Part shown: positions 10,776 through 19,799 of the stretch, one piece after another | Position numbering within the stretch: the stretch's first letter is position 1 | Layout of the letters: each line of letters starts with the position of its first letter | From: CAWJTV01 sp963845695 | Lineage (GTDB): Bacteria; Planctomycetota; Planctomycetia; Isosphaerales; Isosphaeraceae | Assembly (NCBI GenBank): GCA_963845695.1 | Contig: CAWJTQ010000013.1 | Span: 310,001 to 374,000 of the forward strand | DNA length: 64,000 nt | Direction: 5' to 3' | Translations under genes and position numbers: made by a program | Notes under the pieces: generated by a model | Databases searched by the model: none | Seen by the model: the letters and a program-made list of their open reading frames with translations, nothing else | Told to the model about the DNA's origin: nothing

Positions 10776-10869
10776 TCACGCGGAGGCGACGCGGAGGAAT
10801 CTGTCATCAATCCGAATCCGATTCTCAGCCATCTGGGTCTTCCTCCGCGTCCTCCGCGCCTCCGTGTGA
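10776..10869. repeat. Inverted repeat between sigma factor and kinase genes
   Basis: The segment TCACGCGGAGGCGACGCGG at 10776 and the segment CCGCGTCCTCCGCGCCTCC at about 10845-10863 are near reverse complements, within a 94-base palindromic unit. The GC-rich 'cgcggagg' type repeat is widespread in bacterial intergenic DNA (recollection). It lies in the 272-base gap between the two genes and could affect read-through. Confidence 0.5.
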
Positions 10870-10943
10870 GATTCTTCTCATTGCGAACCTGAGCAAGGCT
10901 CAGTGATCCGACGGAGGAAGATTCTTACAAGGCTTCTCAAGGG

Positions 10944-11679
10944 TCAGGACGTGATCGCCTCAAACAGCGACCGGATCTCGTCTTCCATCTCGGACGGGTC
11001 GTCGAGGGTGGCGGCAATCTGCTCTTCGAGAATCTCGCGATAACGCTTCCGGAGCCTGTGAACGGCCATATTCACGGCTTCCTCGGTCTTGCCGAGCTCG
11101 GCCGCCAGGGTCGCGATCGGCACCGCGCCTTTTCCTTGGGTGAGGACGATCTTGAGGTGGTCGAACAGCTCGGAACGGCCCTTGGCGGCGTATTCGCGCG
11201 CAGCAGGTCGACGACCGTTTCGAGCAAGGTCAGCGCCCAGGCGCGGTCGAACAGGCGGTCGGGCGTGAGCGTGTCGATCGGCTCGAAGCGATAGCGATCC
11301 TCCGCCCCGTGCGCATCGATCGAAACGGTCGGGCGCTGCCGCGCCACGCCATCATTCGGCGGAACTGATCGATCAGGAAGTGCTGGCAATCGGTGCGCAG
11401 GAACGCGCGGAATCGCCCCTTGCCCGGCTCGGCTGCCGCAAAGATGCCTTTCTCCAGCAATCGCGCGAAAAACTCCTGGGTCAGGTCGAGGGCTTGATCG
11501 GGGCCGTTCCCCTTTCGCCTGATGAACGCGTAGATGGGATACCAGTAAACGGAGCAGAGTTCGCCCAGGGCCGCGCGAGCCTGCGGCGAGCCCGGCGAGC
11601 CCGCTCGGATGATGAGGCTCCAGTGAGTTGACGGGAACCGCCCCGAGGCGTTGGTGTCTGGGTCGGGATTGTGGAGCAT
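10944..11679 (-). CDS. ECF sigma factor paired with a kinase gene, two frameshifts
   Basis: Starts MLHNPDPDTNASGRFPSTHW at 11679. The 'STHWSLI' opening is typical of planctomycete ECF sigma factors encoded beside Ser/Thr kinases. Region 2 is seen in 'LDLTQEFFARLLEKGIFAAA' and region 4 in 'PIATLAAELGKTEEAVNMAV' plus 'HRLRKRYREILEEQIA'. Frame shifts occur near 11340, between 'WRGSAR' and 'RPTVSIDAHGAEDRYRFE', and near 11205, where LLRAREYAAKG is broken by loss of one CG pair. The repaired protein is about 245 residues. It probably directs RNA polymerase to a regulon controlled through the kinase downstream; no anti-sigma gene is seen. Confidence 0.83.
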
Positions 11680-11880
11680 GACGATTCCTCTTCCGGCTCT
11701 GACGTGAGTCCCCCCTTTTGGTATCCTCTCCAATACAACGCGGCGACGGACGTTTCCCGACTCACTGGTGTGCTGGTATTGTAAGATTCCGCGGGTGAGC
11801 GTAACACTCCTCGAGCGCCTCTTCTGTCCACTCATGATGAAGATGACCCGAAACGCATTGGTCTTCGAGGTCTCATCCCG

Positions 11881-13050
11881 ATGAGTCGCGTCATTCTCAA
11901 GGAACTCCGGCTCCGCAATTACCGAGCGTTCGCCGATGCTCGTTTGGTCCTCGACGACGTCACGTTTCTGGTCGGCCGCAATGGAGCCGGGAAGTCCACC
12001 CTGATGGATGCCTTCAGCTTCATCAGCGAGGCCGTGACCAACTCTCTGGGCACGGCGCTCGAACGTCGCGGCGGGTTCCTGGGGCTCTTCCCCCGCGACT
12101 CGCATCGAAGGGCTCGAAGTGGGATCTCCGTCGCCGTTTGCCTCCAGGGCGAGGGCGAACCTCCAGTCCTCTACGGTTTCACGATCGGTTGGGATTCGCG
12201 CAAAGCCGGCTATCGCGTCGAGCAGGAGATCCTCGAAGAGGATAGGGGTCCGTCATTTAAGCGAGGCAAGAGAGATTTCCGGAGCAATGTGGATTCACTC
12301 CAGCCGGTCATCGACCGGGAAACGCTCATCCTGCCACTGATCGCCGGAGCCAGCGCGTCGTGGAAGACAATCGTCGAGGCACTCCGGCTCGTCTCGGTCC
12401 ATCAATTTTCTCCACAAGCCATACGGAGCGAACCGAAGATTGGCAGGCAAGAGCGTCTGAGCGGTGACGGCGATAATGCCGGCGATATCCTGAAGCACAT
12501 CGAGTTGGAAGACAAAACCTGGATCGAACAGCATCTCGCCGCGGCTGTTCCCGGTATCCGAGAGGTCTGGGTTAAGACCGTGGTAGGCCGGCGGGTTATT
12601 GGGTTCGCTCAACAAGGCAACGACGGTCAGGTCGAACAATTTGATGCCTCCGTCATGTCCGACGGCACGCTACGCAGCCTGGGCACCTTGCTGGCGTTGC
12701 GGCAGACGCCTCGCCCGTCGATCGTCCTGCTCGATGAGATCGAGGACTCGCTTCATCCGTATGCTCACGGCGTTCTGCTCGAGGCCATCGACGAGGCGAG
12801 CGTCGAATTCCCAGTCGTGGTCTCGACTCACAGTCCGGAGATCCTCAGCCATCCCACGGCTCTGGGCGAACGGATCCGGATTATCCAGTGGAACGAGGGG
12901 ACGAGTCAAATCTACAACCTGAGTGAGAATGTCCAGGCCAATCTGAGGCCGCCGCTGACCGTCGGCCAATTGCTCCGGGCCAACGCCCTCTGGACTGCTG
13001 CCGAACCATCAACGACCGGCGACGAAGAAAACTTCTTCAGGTTGATATAA
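11881..13050 (+). CDS. AAA/OLD-like ATPase (SMC/RecF-type nucleotide-binding fold)
   Basis: An intact 389-residue ATPase. Walker A is GRNGAGKS at residues 32-39, following 'LRNYRAFADARLVLDDVTFLV'. An ABC-like signature region 'DASVMSDGTLRSLGTLLAL', Walker B 'IVLLDEIEDSLHP' and a switch 'VVVSTHSPEIL' follow near the C-terminus. This single-domain AAA_21/AAA_15 type lacks a long coiled coil. It is followed after three bases by a DUF4276 gene. ATPase plus small partner pairs of this type recall the OLD and PARIS anti-phage systems, though the partner families differ; the defence role is inference. Confidence 0.85.
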   Translation: MSRVILKELRLRNYRAFADARLVLDDVTFLVGRNGAGKSTLMDAFSFISEAVTNSLGTALERRGGFLGLFPRDSHRRARSGISVAVCLQGEGEPPVLYGFTIGWDSRKAGYRVEQEILEEDRGPSFKRGKRDFRSNVDSLQPVIDRETLILPLIAGASASWKTIVEALRLVSVHQFSPQAIRSEPKIGRQERLSGDGDNAGDILKHIELEDKTWIEQHLAAAVPGIREVWVKTVVGRRVIGFAQQGNDGQVEQFDASVMSDGTLRSLGTLLALRQTPRPSIVLLDEIEDSLHPYAHGVLLEAIDEASVEFPVVVSTHSPEILSHPTALGERIRIIQWNEGTSQIYNLSENVQANLRPPLTVGQLLRANALWTAAEPSTTGDEENFFRLI

Positions 13051-13053
13051 TCC

Positions 13054-13764
13054 ATGGCCAAGTACGTCATCGTGCCGATCGTTGAAGGCGACGGGGAGGT
13101 GGAAGCCGCGCCGATTCTGCTCCAGAACTGGCTGAGGTTCCGGCGATACTGAAACGTCGAGGTCGATCTTGCCGGCCCCGTTCGGGCAAGCGGAAAGGGC
13201 TCCGTCACGGTCGCTCACGACAGCACTCACGGTCGGGGAGTGGAACACTACGTCCGTTTGGCATTGCTGCGTCGGCCCGATGTCATTTTCATTCTTGTCG
13301 ATGCCGACGAAGATTGTCCGCGAATGCTCGCCACCGGCCTACTCGCCCGAGCACGAACCCTGGTCCCGGCCGATTATCCGATTGGGGTCGTAGTCGCCAA
13401 GAGAGAGTATGAGGCGTGGTTTCTCGCGGCTTTCACGTCAACCCGATTCCGTCAAGGGTTGATGGATCAAGGATACCGCCTGACGCGGCAATCGCTCCCT
13501 CATGGTGTGGATGTCGAAGCGATTGCGGATTGCAAGAAGGAAGTCGCCAAGCTGCTTGGTCTCAAGAAATACAAGGAAAGAACCCATCAGCCCGCCCTGA
13601 CCGAAATCCTGCCCTTCACGCCAGGGATGACCCGGCACTCGCGATCCTTCCGGAAATTGCTCAAGGAGCTCCATGAACTCCTGGTCCGAGCACGACGACG
13701 TCGGTCCTCATCGGAACGCGAGCCGAGACGTCGCGACGCGAATTCGTCCAGAAAGCGATCCTGA
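13054..13764 (+). CDS. DUF4276 family protein interrupted by an in-frame TGA
   Basis: Starts MAKYVIVPIVEGDGEVEAAP at 13054, three bases after the ATPase stop. After 'NWLRFRRY' the reading frame meets TGA at 13150-13152, yet the same frame stays open and clearly coding beyond it: 'NVEVDLAGPVRASGKGS', 'VIFILVDADEDCP' and 'VVVAKREYEAWFLAAF'. These motifs (EGxxE, DxDED, KEYEAWFLA) are characteristic of DUF4276, whose fold I believe is Toprim-like. A TGG (Trp) to TGA change would explain the stop. The C-terminus is an Arg/Ser-rich tail. It probably works with the preceding ATPase. If the TGA is real the gene is broken. Confidence 0.78.
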
Positions 13765-13775
13765 CCACGATCCCG

Positions 13776-14372
13776 TCATGCTCCCGGCGGCGGGAAGACA
13801 TCGTCAACCGTCAGGAGGATGTGAGCGATCTCGACGAGCTTCTGGTTGCGGTCGCGCGCCATCTTGCGCATTCGCCGGAAGGCCTCTTCTTCGTCCAGCC
13901 CGGATTTCTTCATGAGCAGCCCCTTGGCGCGCTCGACGATCTTGCGGTCCTCCAGCGCCTGACTCTTGTCCGCGGACTCCTTGCGCAGCGCCTGGAACTG
14001 GCCGAACCGCTGCATCGCGATCGCGATGGCCGCTTCAAGGTCGGCCTGCTTGGTCGGCTTGACCAGGTAGGCCAGGATGTGGTCGCCCTTGGCGCGTTCG
14101 AAGAGCTGGGGGCGGTGATAGGCCGACACCAGGATGACGGGGATCGGCTCATCCTCGGAGATCGCCTCAGCGGCCTCGATCCCGTCCAGGTCCGGCATCT
14201 TGATGTCGGTGATGACCAGATCCGGACGGAGGGCCTTGCACTGCTCGACGAGGTCCCGGCCGTTCTCGGCCACGGCGACGAGCTGGTGACCCAGTCGGGG
14301 GAGGATGCGCAAGTAATAATCCCGCACATCTTTCTCATCGTCGGCGACGGCGATCCGCAGGGACTGGGTCAT
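13776..14372 (-). CDS. ANTAR-domain response regulator (RNA-binding antiterminator)
   Basis: A 198-residue protein starting MTQSLRIAVADDEKDVRDYY at 14372. The receiver domain has the acidic pair 'DDE', phosphoacceptor Asp in 'LVITDIKMPDLDG' and Lys in 'YLVKPTKQ'. The C-terminal ANTAR domain is clear: 'DRKIVERAKGLLMKKSG' then 'DEEEAFRRMRKMARDRNQKL'. ANTAR proteins bind paired RNA hairpins and prevent termination rather than binding DNA. The start overlaps the end of the upstream histidine kinase (ATGA), so the two are an operon and the likely phosphorelay pair. Target RNA leaders are not identified; the porin leader terminator at 21.6 kb is one candidate by proximity only. Confidence 0.92.
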   Translation of the reverse strand: MTQSLRIAVADDEKDVRDYYLRILPRLGHQLVAVAENGRDLVEQCKALRPDLVITDIKMPDLDGIEAAEAISEDEPIPVILVSAYHRPQLFERAKGDHILAYLVKPTKQADLEAAIAIAMQRFGQFQALRKESADKSQALEDRKIVERAKGLLMKKSGLDEEEAFRRMRKMARDRNQKLVEIAHILLTVDDVFPPPGA

Positions 14373-16563
14373 GGGATTCCTCGCGGTAAGGTGACGATGA
14401 TTTCGGCGCCGGGGCGCCGGCCTCGGCGACGGCGATCTGTCCCCCGTGGGCTTCGACGATCCGCCGGCTGATGGCCATGCCCAAGCCGGTCCCCTTGGTC
14501 TTGGTCGTGAAGAACGGTTCGAAGATCCGCTGCCTCTGCTCGGGAGTGAGTCCCGGCCCGTGATCGCGCACCGCGATGCGGAGCGCCGACTGCCCGTCGA
14601 GCTCCTCAGCACGGCAACGGATCTCGATCCAGGCGGCCCCGGCGCTGGCACTCAGCGCGTTATCCAGGATGTTACGGAAAACCTGCCCCAGCCGGAAGGG
14701 GTCCGCCGCGCAGTGCAGGTCCACACCGTCGATCACCTCGCGGAGGATGTCCTCCCGACCCTGACGAGCACTCTCGAGCTGCGCCCAGGCCTCACGCCAG
14801 ACCTCCGCCACGTCGCAGGCGCGGATGTCCATCAGGATCGGCGACGCATAGGTCCGCACATCGTCGAAGAGGCGGTACAAGTCGTCCTGGGCCGCCTGGA
14901 GCCGGGCGATGAGGTTGAGGGCCTCCGGACGATCCTCGACCTCCAGGGCGAGCATCTCCAGGCAGACCTGGCTGCGATGGAGCGCATTGCGGCTCTCGTG
15001 GCTCAGGCCGGCGACCATCTCGCCGATTCCAGCCAGGCGCTCGGCCTGCAACGCCCGCTGCTGAGCCTCCTCCAGCGCCGTGAGGTCGTGTCCGATGGCC
15101 AGCACACAGGCCTCGCCACCGGGGCCCTCGAGGAACCGGTTGGCCCACTCGATCGTCCGGCGACGACCGTCCCGAGTCAGGATCGGGTAGGTGATCGGAT
15201 CGCCGCCCTCCCCGGCGAGAGCCCTGAGGAACGCGTCGCGAGCTCGGCACCGGTCGCGCGGCGGCACCAGCGTGGCGAACCAGTCCTCGCCCCGAACCTC
15301 GTCCGGGCAGCAACCCGTCACCCGCTCCAGGAACGGGTTGACCCGGAGGATCCGTCCCTGACGGTCCAGCACCAGCACCAGCGCCTGCGCGGTCGCGATC
15401 AATCCTTCGGCGAAGTCGCGCTCCCGACGGACCGCCTCCTCCGCCATCCTCCGCTCGGTGACGTCTTCGACCGTCCCCACGTGCCCGATCACCTCACCCC
15501 GATCGGAGTGCAGCGGCACCGTGCGGTCATAGACCCAACGCACCGTGCCGTTAGGCCCCAGCGACCGATACTCCATCGAAAACACCCCGCCGGCCGGCGC
15601 CAACTGCGACCATTGCTCCAGCACCTGATCGCGGTCCTCGGGATGGATGAACCGTGACCATCCCTCGCCCAGGCCCTCCTCGGGTTGAAATCCGTAGATC
15701 TCCTGGCATCGCGGGTTCGTGTAAGTCGTGTGGCCCTCGCCATCCGTGAGGAAGATGCCGACCGGCGACCCCTGGCACAAGGCGCGGAACCGCTGCTCGC
15801 TGGCCTGTAGCTCCCTCTCGACTCGCTTCCGCTTGGTGATGTCGGTCGCGATGCCGCCAACTGCATAGATCGACCCGTCAGCCCCGGGAAGGGGAAACTT
15901 GATCGACAGATACGTGTGCACGCCGTCGTCCTGGTCGAAGACTTCCTCCGTCTCGATCGCTCGTCCCAGATCCAGTACCGTCTGGTCGTTCATCCAGAAC
16001 CGCTCCGCAGTCTCACCGGGGAAGAGATCCGCGTCCGTCATCCCCACAATCTGATCGAGTGAGAACCGTGTGAGCATCTCGAGCCGGCGATTGGCCAGCA
16101 GATAGCACCCCCTGACGTCCTTGAGAAAAATCACGGACGGCGAGTTGTCCAGGATCGCACGCAACCGCCCCTCGCTCCGCTCCAGCTCCTCGTGGTATCG
16201 CCTCGCCTCCTGGACGCTGGCCTCGGACCGCCGTCGAGCGGCGTGCAGCACCTCCATGAAGCTGCTGACCAGCGCCCCTTCCGACACGAACACCACGAGC
16301 CGGAACTGGTCGTTCGCGCTGTCGAGTTGGAACGAATTGAACGGCGGCAGATGGATATAGGCGCAGAACATCGCGGCCAGCACCGTGGCCGCAAGACCTG
16401 GGCCCAGGCCTCCCAGCCAGGCGCAGAACGTCACCGCCGGCAGATACACCAGCAACGGAGGCCCCGGCCCCACCCGCGACTCGACCATCGCCTTGAGGAA
16501 CAAGGTCAGAATCATCGCGAAAGCGGCCGCGCCATAACGCCTAATTATTGAAAATAACTTCAT
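14369..16563 (-). CDS. Membrane PAS-domain sensor histidine kinase, frameshift near C-terminus
   Basis: About 730 residues. The N-terminus holds four hydrophobic segments of the KdpD-type DUF4118 sensor region ('LLVYLPAVTFCAWLGGLGPG'). Three PAS domains follow ('ILDNSPSVIFLKDVRGCYLL', 'GSPVGIFLTDGEGHTTY', 'LVLVLDRQGRILRVNPF'), then the H box 'GEMVAGLSHESRNALHRSQ' and the HATPase motifs 'NILDNALSASA', 'VRDHGPGL' and 'TTKTKGTGLGMAI'. Near 14415 one C is missing from a C-run; restoring it changes the tail to 'GAEIIVTLPRGIP' and places the stop at 14369-14371, overlapping the ANTAR gene start. The start at 16563 is in an AT-rich stretch without a clear ribosome site. Confidence 0.9.
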
Positions 16564-16924
16564 ATATACATTTTATATCTAAGTTGAGGATGCATCCGCG
16601 CCCATCGCGAACTCGCTCTCATGGTAGATCGTCGAGGCCACCTGGAAAAGGGCTGGAATCGGAGAAAAAATGACTTGACTTTGTCTCGCCGGCCCTCTTA
16701 ACCTCAACTGTTGTTGGCGATCTGCCCATGTCGGCAGTTTGGTCGGGATTCATCCGCGGCCCTTCGCAATCCCAGAGATTGGGAGGGTTACTCATCTGAT
16801 ATAACGGGTCGGAAGACCCATCGATTCGGCCACGATGCCCCACTGTGCCCCAAAGCACGGCGGGGTTTTCTTTTTCGAAATGCCCGAGATCCTCGAAACA
16901 CCGAACGACAGAGGACTTGATGAA
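16564..16924. other. Intergenic region between divergent genes
   Basis: About 360 bases between the histidine kinase and the next plus-strand gene. The first part (16560-16590) is AT-rich, with 'catatatacattttatat', and probably carries the kinase promoter. I see no gene or hairpin of note. Confidence 0.4.
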
Positions 16925-17577
16925 ATGGAACGATCCGATCTCGATCTGCGCTTCTCGGTCTTTGAGAGCACCACCCCCAGCATCGGCACGCTGTTGCTCT
17001 ACATCCACCTGCGAGCCCAGCCTCGGCGGCCACCCGGGTCTCCGCCGGAATACCTGGTCTTGTATCGGGAAAAGTCCGCATGCTCCCCGGCCTGGATCAC
17101 CACCTCGGTGGTGACGGATCAAGACGTTCTTCGGCTGGAGACGCTCTTGGTCGCCGCGGGATTCCCGATGAGGGTCCCTCGCGTCGCCCCGAACGAGAGC
17201 CTGCTGGGCGGGGAACAATACGTCGTGCTCGAAGCCCGGATTCGCGGGCGAAGCGCCTCACTGGAGCTCACCCTGGAAGATGCGGGGTTCGCCGGGGAAG
17301 ATGCTGCGCCCTGCGCGCGGTGCTGCATCGGCTCGCGGCGATGGCGCCGACCGACCGCCAAGCCCCGGTCCAGAGCGTGGTGGACCACCTGGTCTTCGAT
17401 CGGAGACACCTGGCCTGCCTGGGACCATCCTGCGACGGCCTCGTCTCTCACCGCCGTACCTGGAGGAGAAGGTTTGCCGTCGAGGTCATCGAAGGCCCCG
17501 CTTTCTGGGCCGGTGGCCGAGACGGTGGGCCGCACCCGGCGTCCGCGCCTTCCGAGGAACTTCTCACGGAACACTAG
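16925..17577 (+). CDS. Hypothetical protein, probably frameshifted near 17295
   Basis: The better supported part starts MERSDLDLRFSVFESTTPSI at 16925, a little downstream of GAGGA, and reads through 'IGTLLLYIHLRAQ', 'EYLVLYREKSACSPAWITTS' and 'LTLEDAGFAGEDA'. Coding character then moves to another frame: 'ALRAVLHRLAAMAPTDRQAP', 'VVDHLVFDRR' and 'RFAVEVIEGPAFWAGG', ending at 17577. Joined length is about 217 residues. I do not recognise a family. No signal peptide or membrane helix is seen. The frame assignment of the last 80 residues is uncertain. Confidence 0.45.
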
Positions 17578-17593
17578 CCGGCTCTCAAGAAAC

Positions 17594-17629
17594 GGGGACG
17601 GGCTCCGATTCTTCAAAGTGCCTGCCCCC
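17594..17629. repeat. Short dispersed repeat, GGGGAC...GCCCCC type
   Basis: GGGGACGGGCTCCGATTC is followed by TTCAAAGTGCCTGCCCCC. I recall this pattern, opening GGGGAC and closing GTCCCC, as a common intergenic repeat in planctomycetes and acidobacteria, sometimes near REP-associated transposases. No transposase is visible here. Confidence 0.35.
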
Positions 17630-17919
17630 TCTTTGTGAGGGGCTTTGAGAGACTGTCCATCGAGATTGATACCAGTGATTTCTTCCAGACGGCGAGGCCC
17701 CGTCTCGGCCATCGCACTGACCTCTGGAATGGGGAGGCTCTGTCCTAGCTACTGAGGGGCGCGCCTGAGTGGGCGAAGGCCGGGATGATACCGGCTTGGA
17801 CGGAGTCTCCCCTTCCGGAGGGGGCGAGGGACCGATCGAGGAACACCGGCCTCGATCATTGCCGGCCCGGGAAATGCCGCGACCTTCCGCGGATTCCTTG
17901 CGAAGTGAAGAGGATGACC

Positions 17920-18108
17920 ATGCTCGTCTTGAGTCGAGGAACGAACGAACAGATCATCGTGGACGACCTCATCCGAATCACGATCCTGGGGGTGCGCGGC
18001 GATACGGCACGGATCGGAATCGAGGCGCCGGCTAGAGTCACGATCCTCTGCGATAACCTCTCGGTTGGACCGCACCGGCCGAAGGACGAGATCGTGCCGA
18101 GCGGGTGA
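17920..18108 (+). CDS. csrA: CsrA-family RNA-binding translational regulator, altered RNA-contact residue
   Basis: A 62-residue protein MLVLSRGTNEQIIVDDLIRI then 'TILGVRGDTARIGIEAPARV'. The start at 17920 is preferred over the ATG at 17914 because the AAGAGG ribosome site abuts the latter. CsrA dimers bind GGA motifs in mRNA leaders and block or alter translation. Aligned with the E. coli protein, Leu4 and Arg6 are kept, Arg7 is Gly, and His43-Arg44 is Leu-Cys ('VTILCDNL'). Arg44 is a main RNA contact, so this copy may bind RNA weakly or differently. A CGC to TGC change would suffice. The tail after residue 48 is diverged. Confidence 0.85.
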   Translation: MLVLSRGTNEQIIVDDLIRITILGVRGDTARIGIEAPARVTILCDNLSVGPHRPKDEIVPSG

Positions 18109-18120
18109 GTTGCCTCGCAA

Positions 18121-18672
18121 TCAATCGAAGAACCGATGCACCGCGACCCGAAAGTCGCCCAGCAGGTCGGGGACGGTCAGCTCGTCCTCCGGGCCCAGGA
18201 CCAACGGCTCATCATCCACGCTGTAGATATGAGCCTTGTGCGATCCGGGATCGAGTACGATGACCTTCAACACCCCAGCCTTCAGATACTCGCCAATCTT
18301 GATGTGGATGTCGCGCCGCGAATCTCCGGACGAACGGACCTCGATGACCAGCTCGGGGACCTCCGGACCATAGCCGGCCGACAATGGCCCCTTGGGTAGC
18401 CGGGCATAGCTGTAATAGGCGACGTCGGCCTCGCGCACGGTGTCCGGGTCGCGCTCGGTGATGATGCCGGAGTCGTTGCTCATCACACGCCCGAGGTCGT
18501 GCTCCTCGGCGTACGTGTCCAGGATTCGCCCAGCCTTGAGACAAGTCCGACCATGACGTCGATCGGGTGGCGGCATCGCAACGATCCTTCCTTGAAAGAG
18601 CTCCTCGGGATGGCCGGGGTCGGGCCGTTGGCTGAACTCCTCGGCGGTCATCAAGGCCTCGGCGGTTGCCAT
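18121..18672 (-). CDS. Uma2 family protein (DUF820)
   Basis: A 183-residue Uma2 protein starting MATAEALMTAEEFSQRPDPG. Family landmarks: 'PEELFQGRIVAMPPPDRRHG', 'GRVMSNDSGIITERDPDTVR', 'READVAYYSYARLPKG', 'VPELVIEVRSSGDSRRDIHI', 'KIGEYLKAGVLKVIVLDPGS' and 'LPGF'-like 'VPDLLGDFRVAV'. The E-x-V pair and the acidic READ position fit the nuclease-like core. It is convergent with csrA, with only 12 bases between the stops. It is more typical in sequence than the copy at 4097, so the two are not a recent duplication. Function unknown. Confidence 0.88.
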   Translation of the reverse strand: MATAEALMTAEEFSQRPDPGHPEELFQGRIVAMPPPDRRHGRTCLKAGRILDTYAEEHDLGRVMSNDSGIITERDPDTVREADVAYYSYARLPKGPLSAGYGPEVPELVIEVRSSGDSRRDIHIKIGEYLKAGVLKVIVLDPGSHKAHIYSVDDEPLVLGPEDELTVPDLLGDFRVAVHRFFD

Positions 18673-18704
18673 GGGACGGCTCCTTGAATGGGATCGACCA
18701 ACGT

Positions 18705-19640
18705 TCAGCTCTGGATCGCCCGCAGGTATCGCTCCGCCGAGCGGCGGACGACCTCCTTGCCCCGGGTCGGGATGATGCCCTTACCTCGGGTGAAGAATGC
18801 ACCATAAATCCGGTCATATGGGAGCGGGTCGAGGCATTCCAGGATGTGGCGGATCGCCGGGGCGTTCAGCGGGATGTAGTTAGGATAGCTGTACATGAAA
18901 GTGACCTGCTTGGGGTCCATGCAGATCTGTGGCTGGTCGCCGGCCATGAGCGCTCCGCGTCCGCCGGCGCCGGCGGGCCAGTGGAGCACCTGGTAGCCTT
19001 CGAAGTGGCCGCCGGTGCTGACGAGCGCCAGGCCGTCGCGCAGGTCGAGCGTCCGGCCCTTCCAGAAACGGATGCACGGGTCCGGGCGCATCACCCATTG
19101 ACGCTCGGCCTCGTGAAGGTGGATCGGCGCGCCGTCGAAGGCCCGGCTCCACTCCACCATCGCCGTGTAATAGTGCGGATGCGAGACCGCGATCTCGGCG
19201 ATCCCCCCCAGCTCCTTGACCCGCGAGATCGTCGCGTCGTCCACGAGCGCAACGCAATCCCACAAAATGTTCCCCTTGGCCGTCTGGATCAGGAACGCAC
19301 GCTGGCCGATGCCGAACTTCGGCGCGGTGTTGATCGAGTAGAGCCCGGCTTCTTCCTGCTTGATGATGTTCTTGTGCGACGATCGCAGCTCGTCCAGCGT
19401 CGTCCACTGCTGTCCGTCGGGATGGACGTACTGCCGCTCGTCCTCGCAGATCGGGCAGTGTGCGGGGGGCCGTGCCGACTCGGCGAATTGCGTCCCGCAG
19501 GTGATGCAGAGATAGGGTGTGCCCGTGTGCGGCTCGTCCACGGCACCGGCGGCCGGCTGCGTCGCGGAAAGCGCCACCAGCGTGGCGGCCGAGGTCGAAC
19601 AGTCCTTGATGAACGTTCGGCGTGTTCGATCCTGTCCCAT
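18705..19640 (-). CDS. MBL-fold metallo-hydrolase with rubredoxin-like zinc knuckle and Tat-like signal
   Basis: A 311-residue protein from MGQDRTRRTFIKDCSTSAAT at 19640. RRTFIK followed by a hydrophobic stretch resembles a twin-arginine export signal, and an earlier in-frame Met would bury it. Next come two Cys pairs, 'CITCGTQFAES' and 'HCPICEDERQYV', a zinc knuckle seen in a known group of MBL-fold proteins. The lactamase-like part has 'SHPHYYTAMVEW' in place of the HxHxDH motif, 'STGGHFEGYQVLHWP' and 'MAGDQPQI'. Metal ligands are partly altered, so the catalytic activity is uncertain. Neighbours give no clue to the substrate. Confidence 0.8.
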   Translation of the reverse strand: MGQDRTRRTFIKDCSTSAATLVALSATQPAAGAVDEPHTGTPYLCITCGTQFAESARPPAHCPICEDERQYVHPDGQQWTTLDELRSSHKNIIKQEEAGLYSINTAPKFGIGQRAFLIQTAKGNILWDCVALVDDATISRVKELGGIAEIAVSHPHYYTAMVEWSRAFDGAPIHLHEAERQWVMRPDPCIRFWKGRTLDLRDGLALVSTGGHFEGYQVLHWPAGAGGRGALMAGDQPQICMDPKQVTFMYSYPNYIPLNAPAIRHILECLDPLPYDRIYGAFFTRGKGIIPTRGKEVVRRSAERYLRAIQS

Positions 19641-19799
19641 GCTTGCCTCTCGTGATTCTCGCGGGTCTGGTCGTGATCGCGGGCCAACGTTCATTGTACC
19701 GGAATCTTGGTCCAGGCGCGGGAACAAGTCAAGCGAGCGGCCCGATGAGGTTCCGAAGTCCTATGCCGATCGCAGTATGGGGCGGGGTCTCGGTGCCGC

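Noticed and set aside
13150..13152. TGA read as selenocysteine in the DUF4276 gene
   Set aside because: No selenocysteine insertion hairpin is evident after the codon, and the position is not a catalytic Cys site; Trp to stop or an error is simpler.
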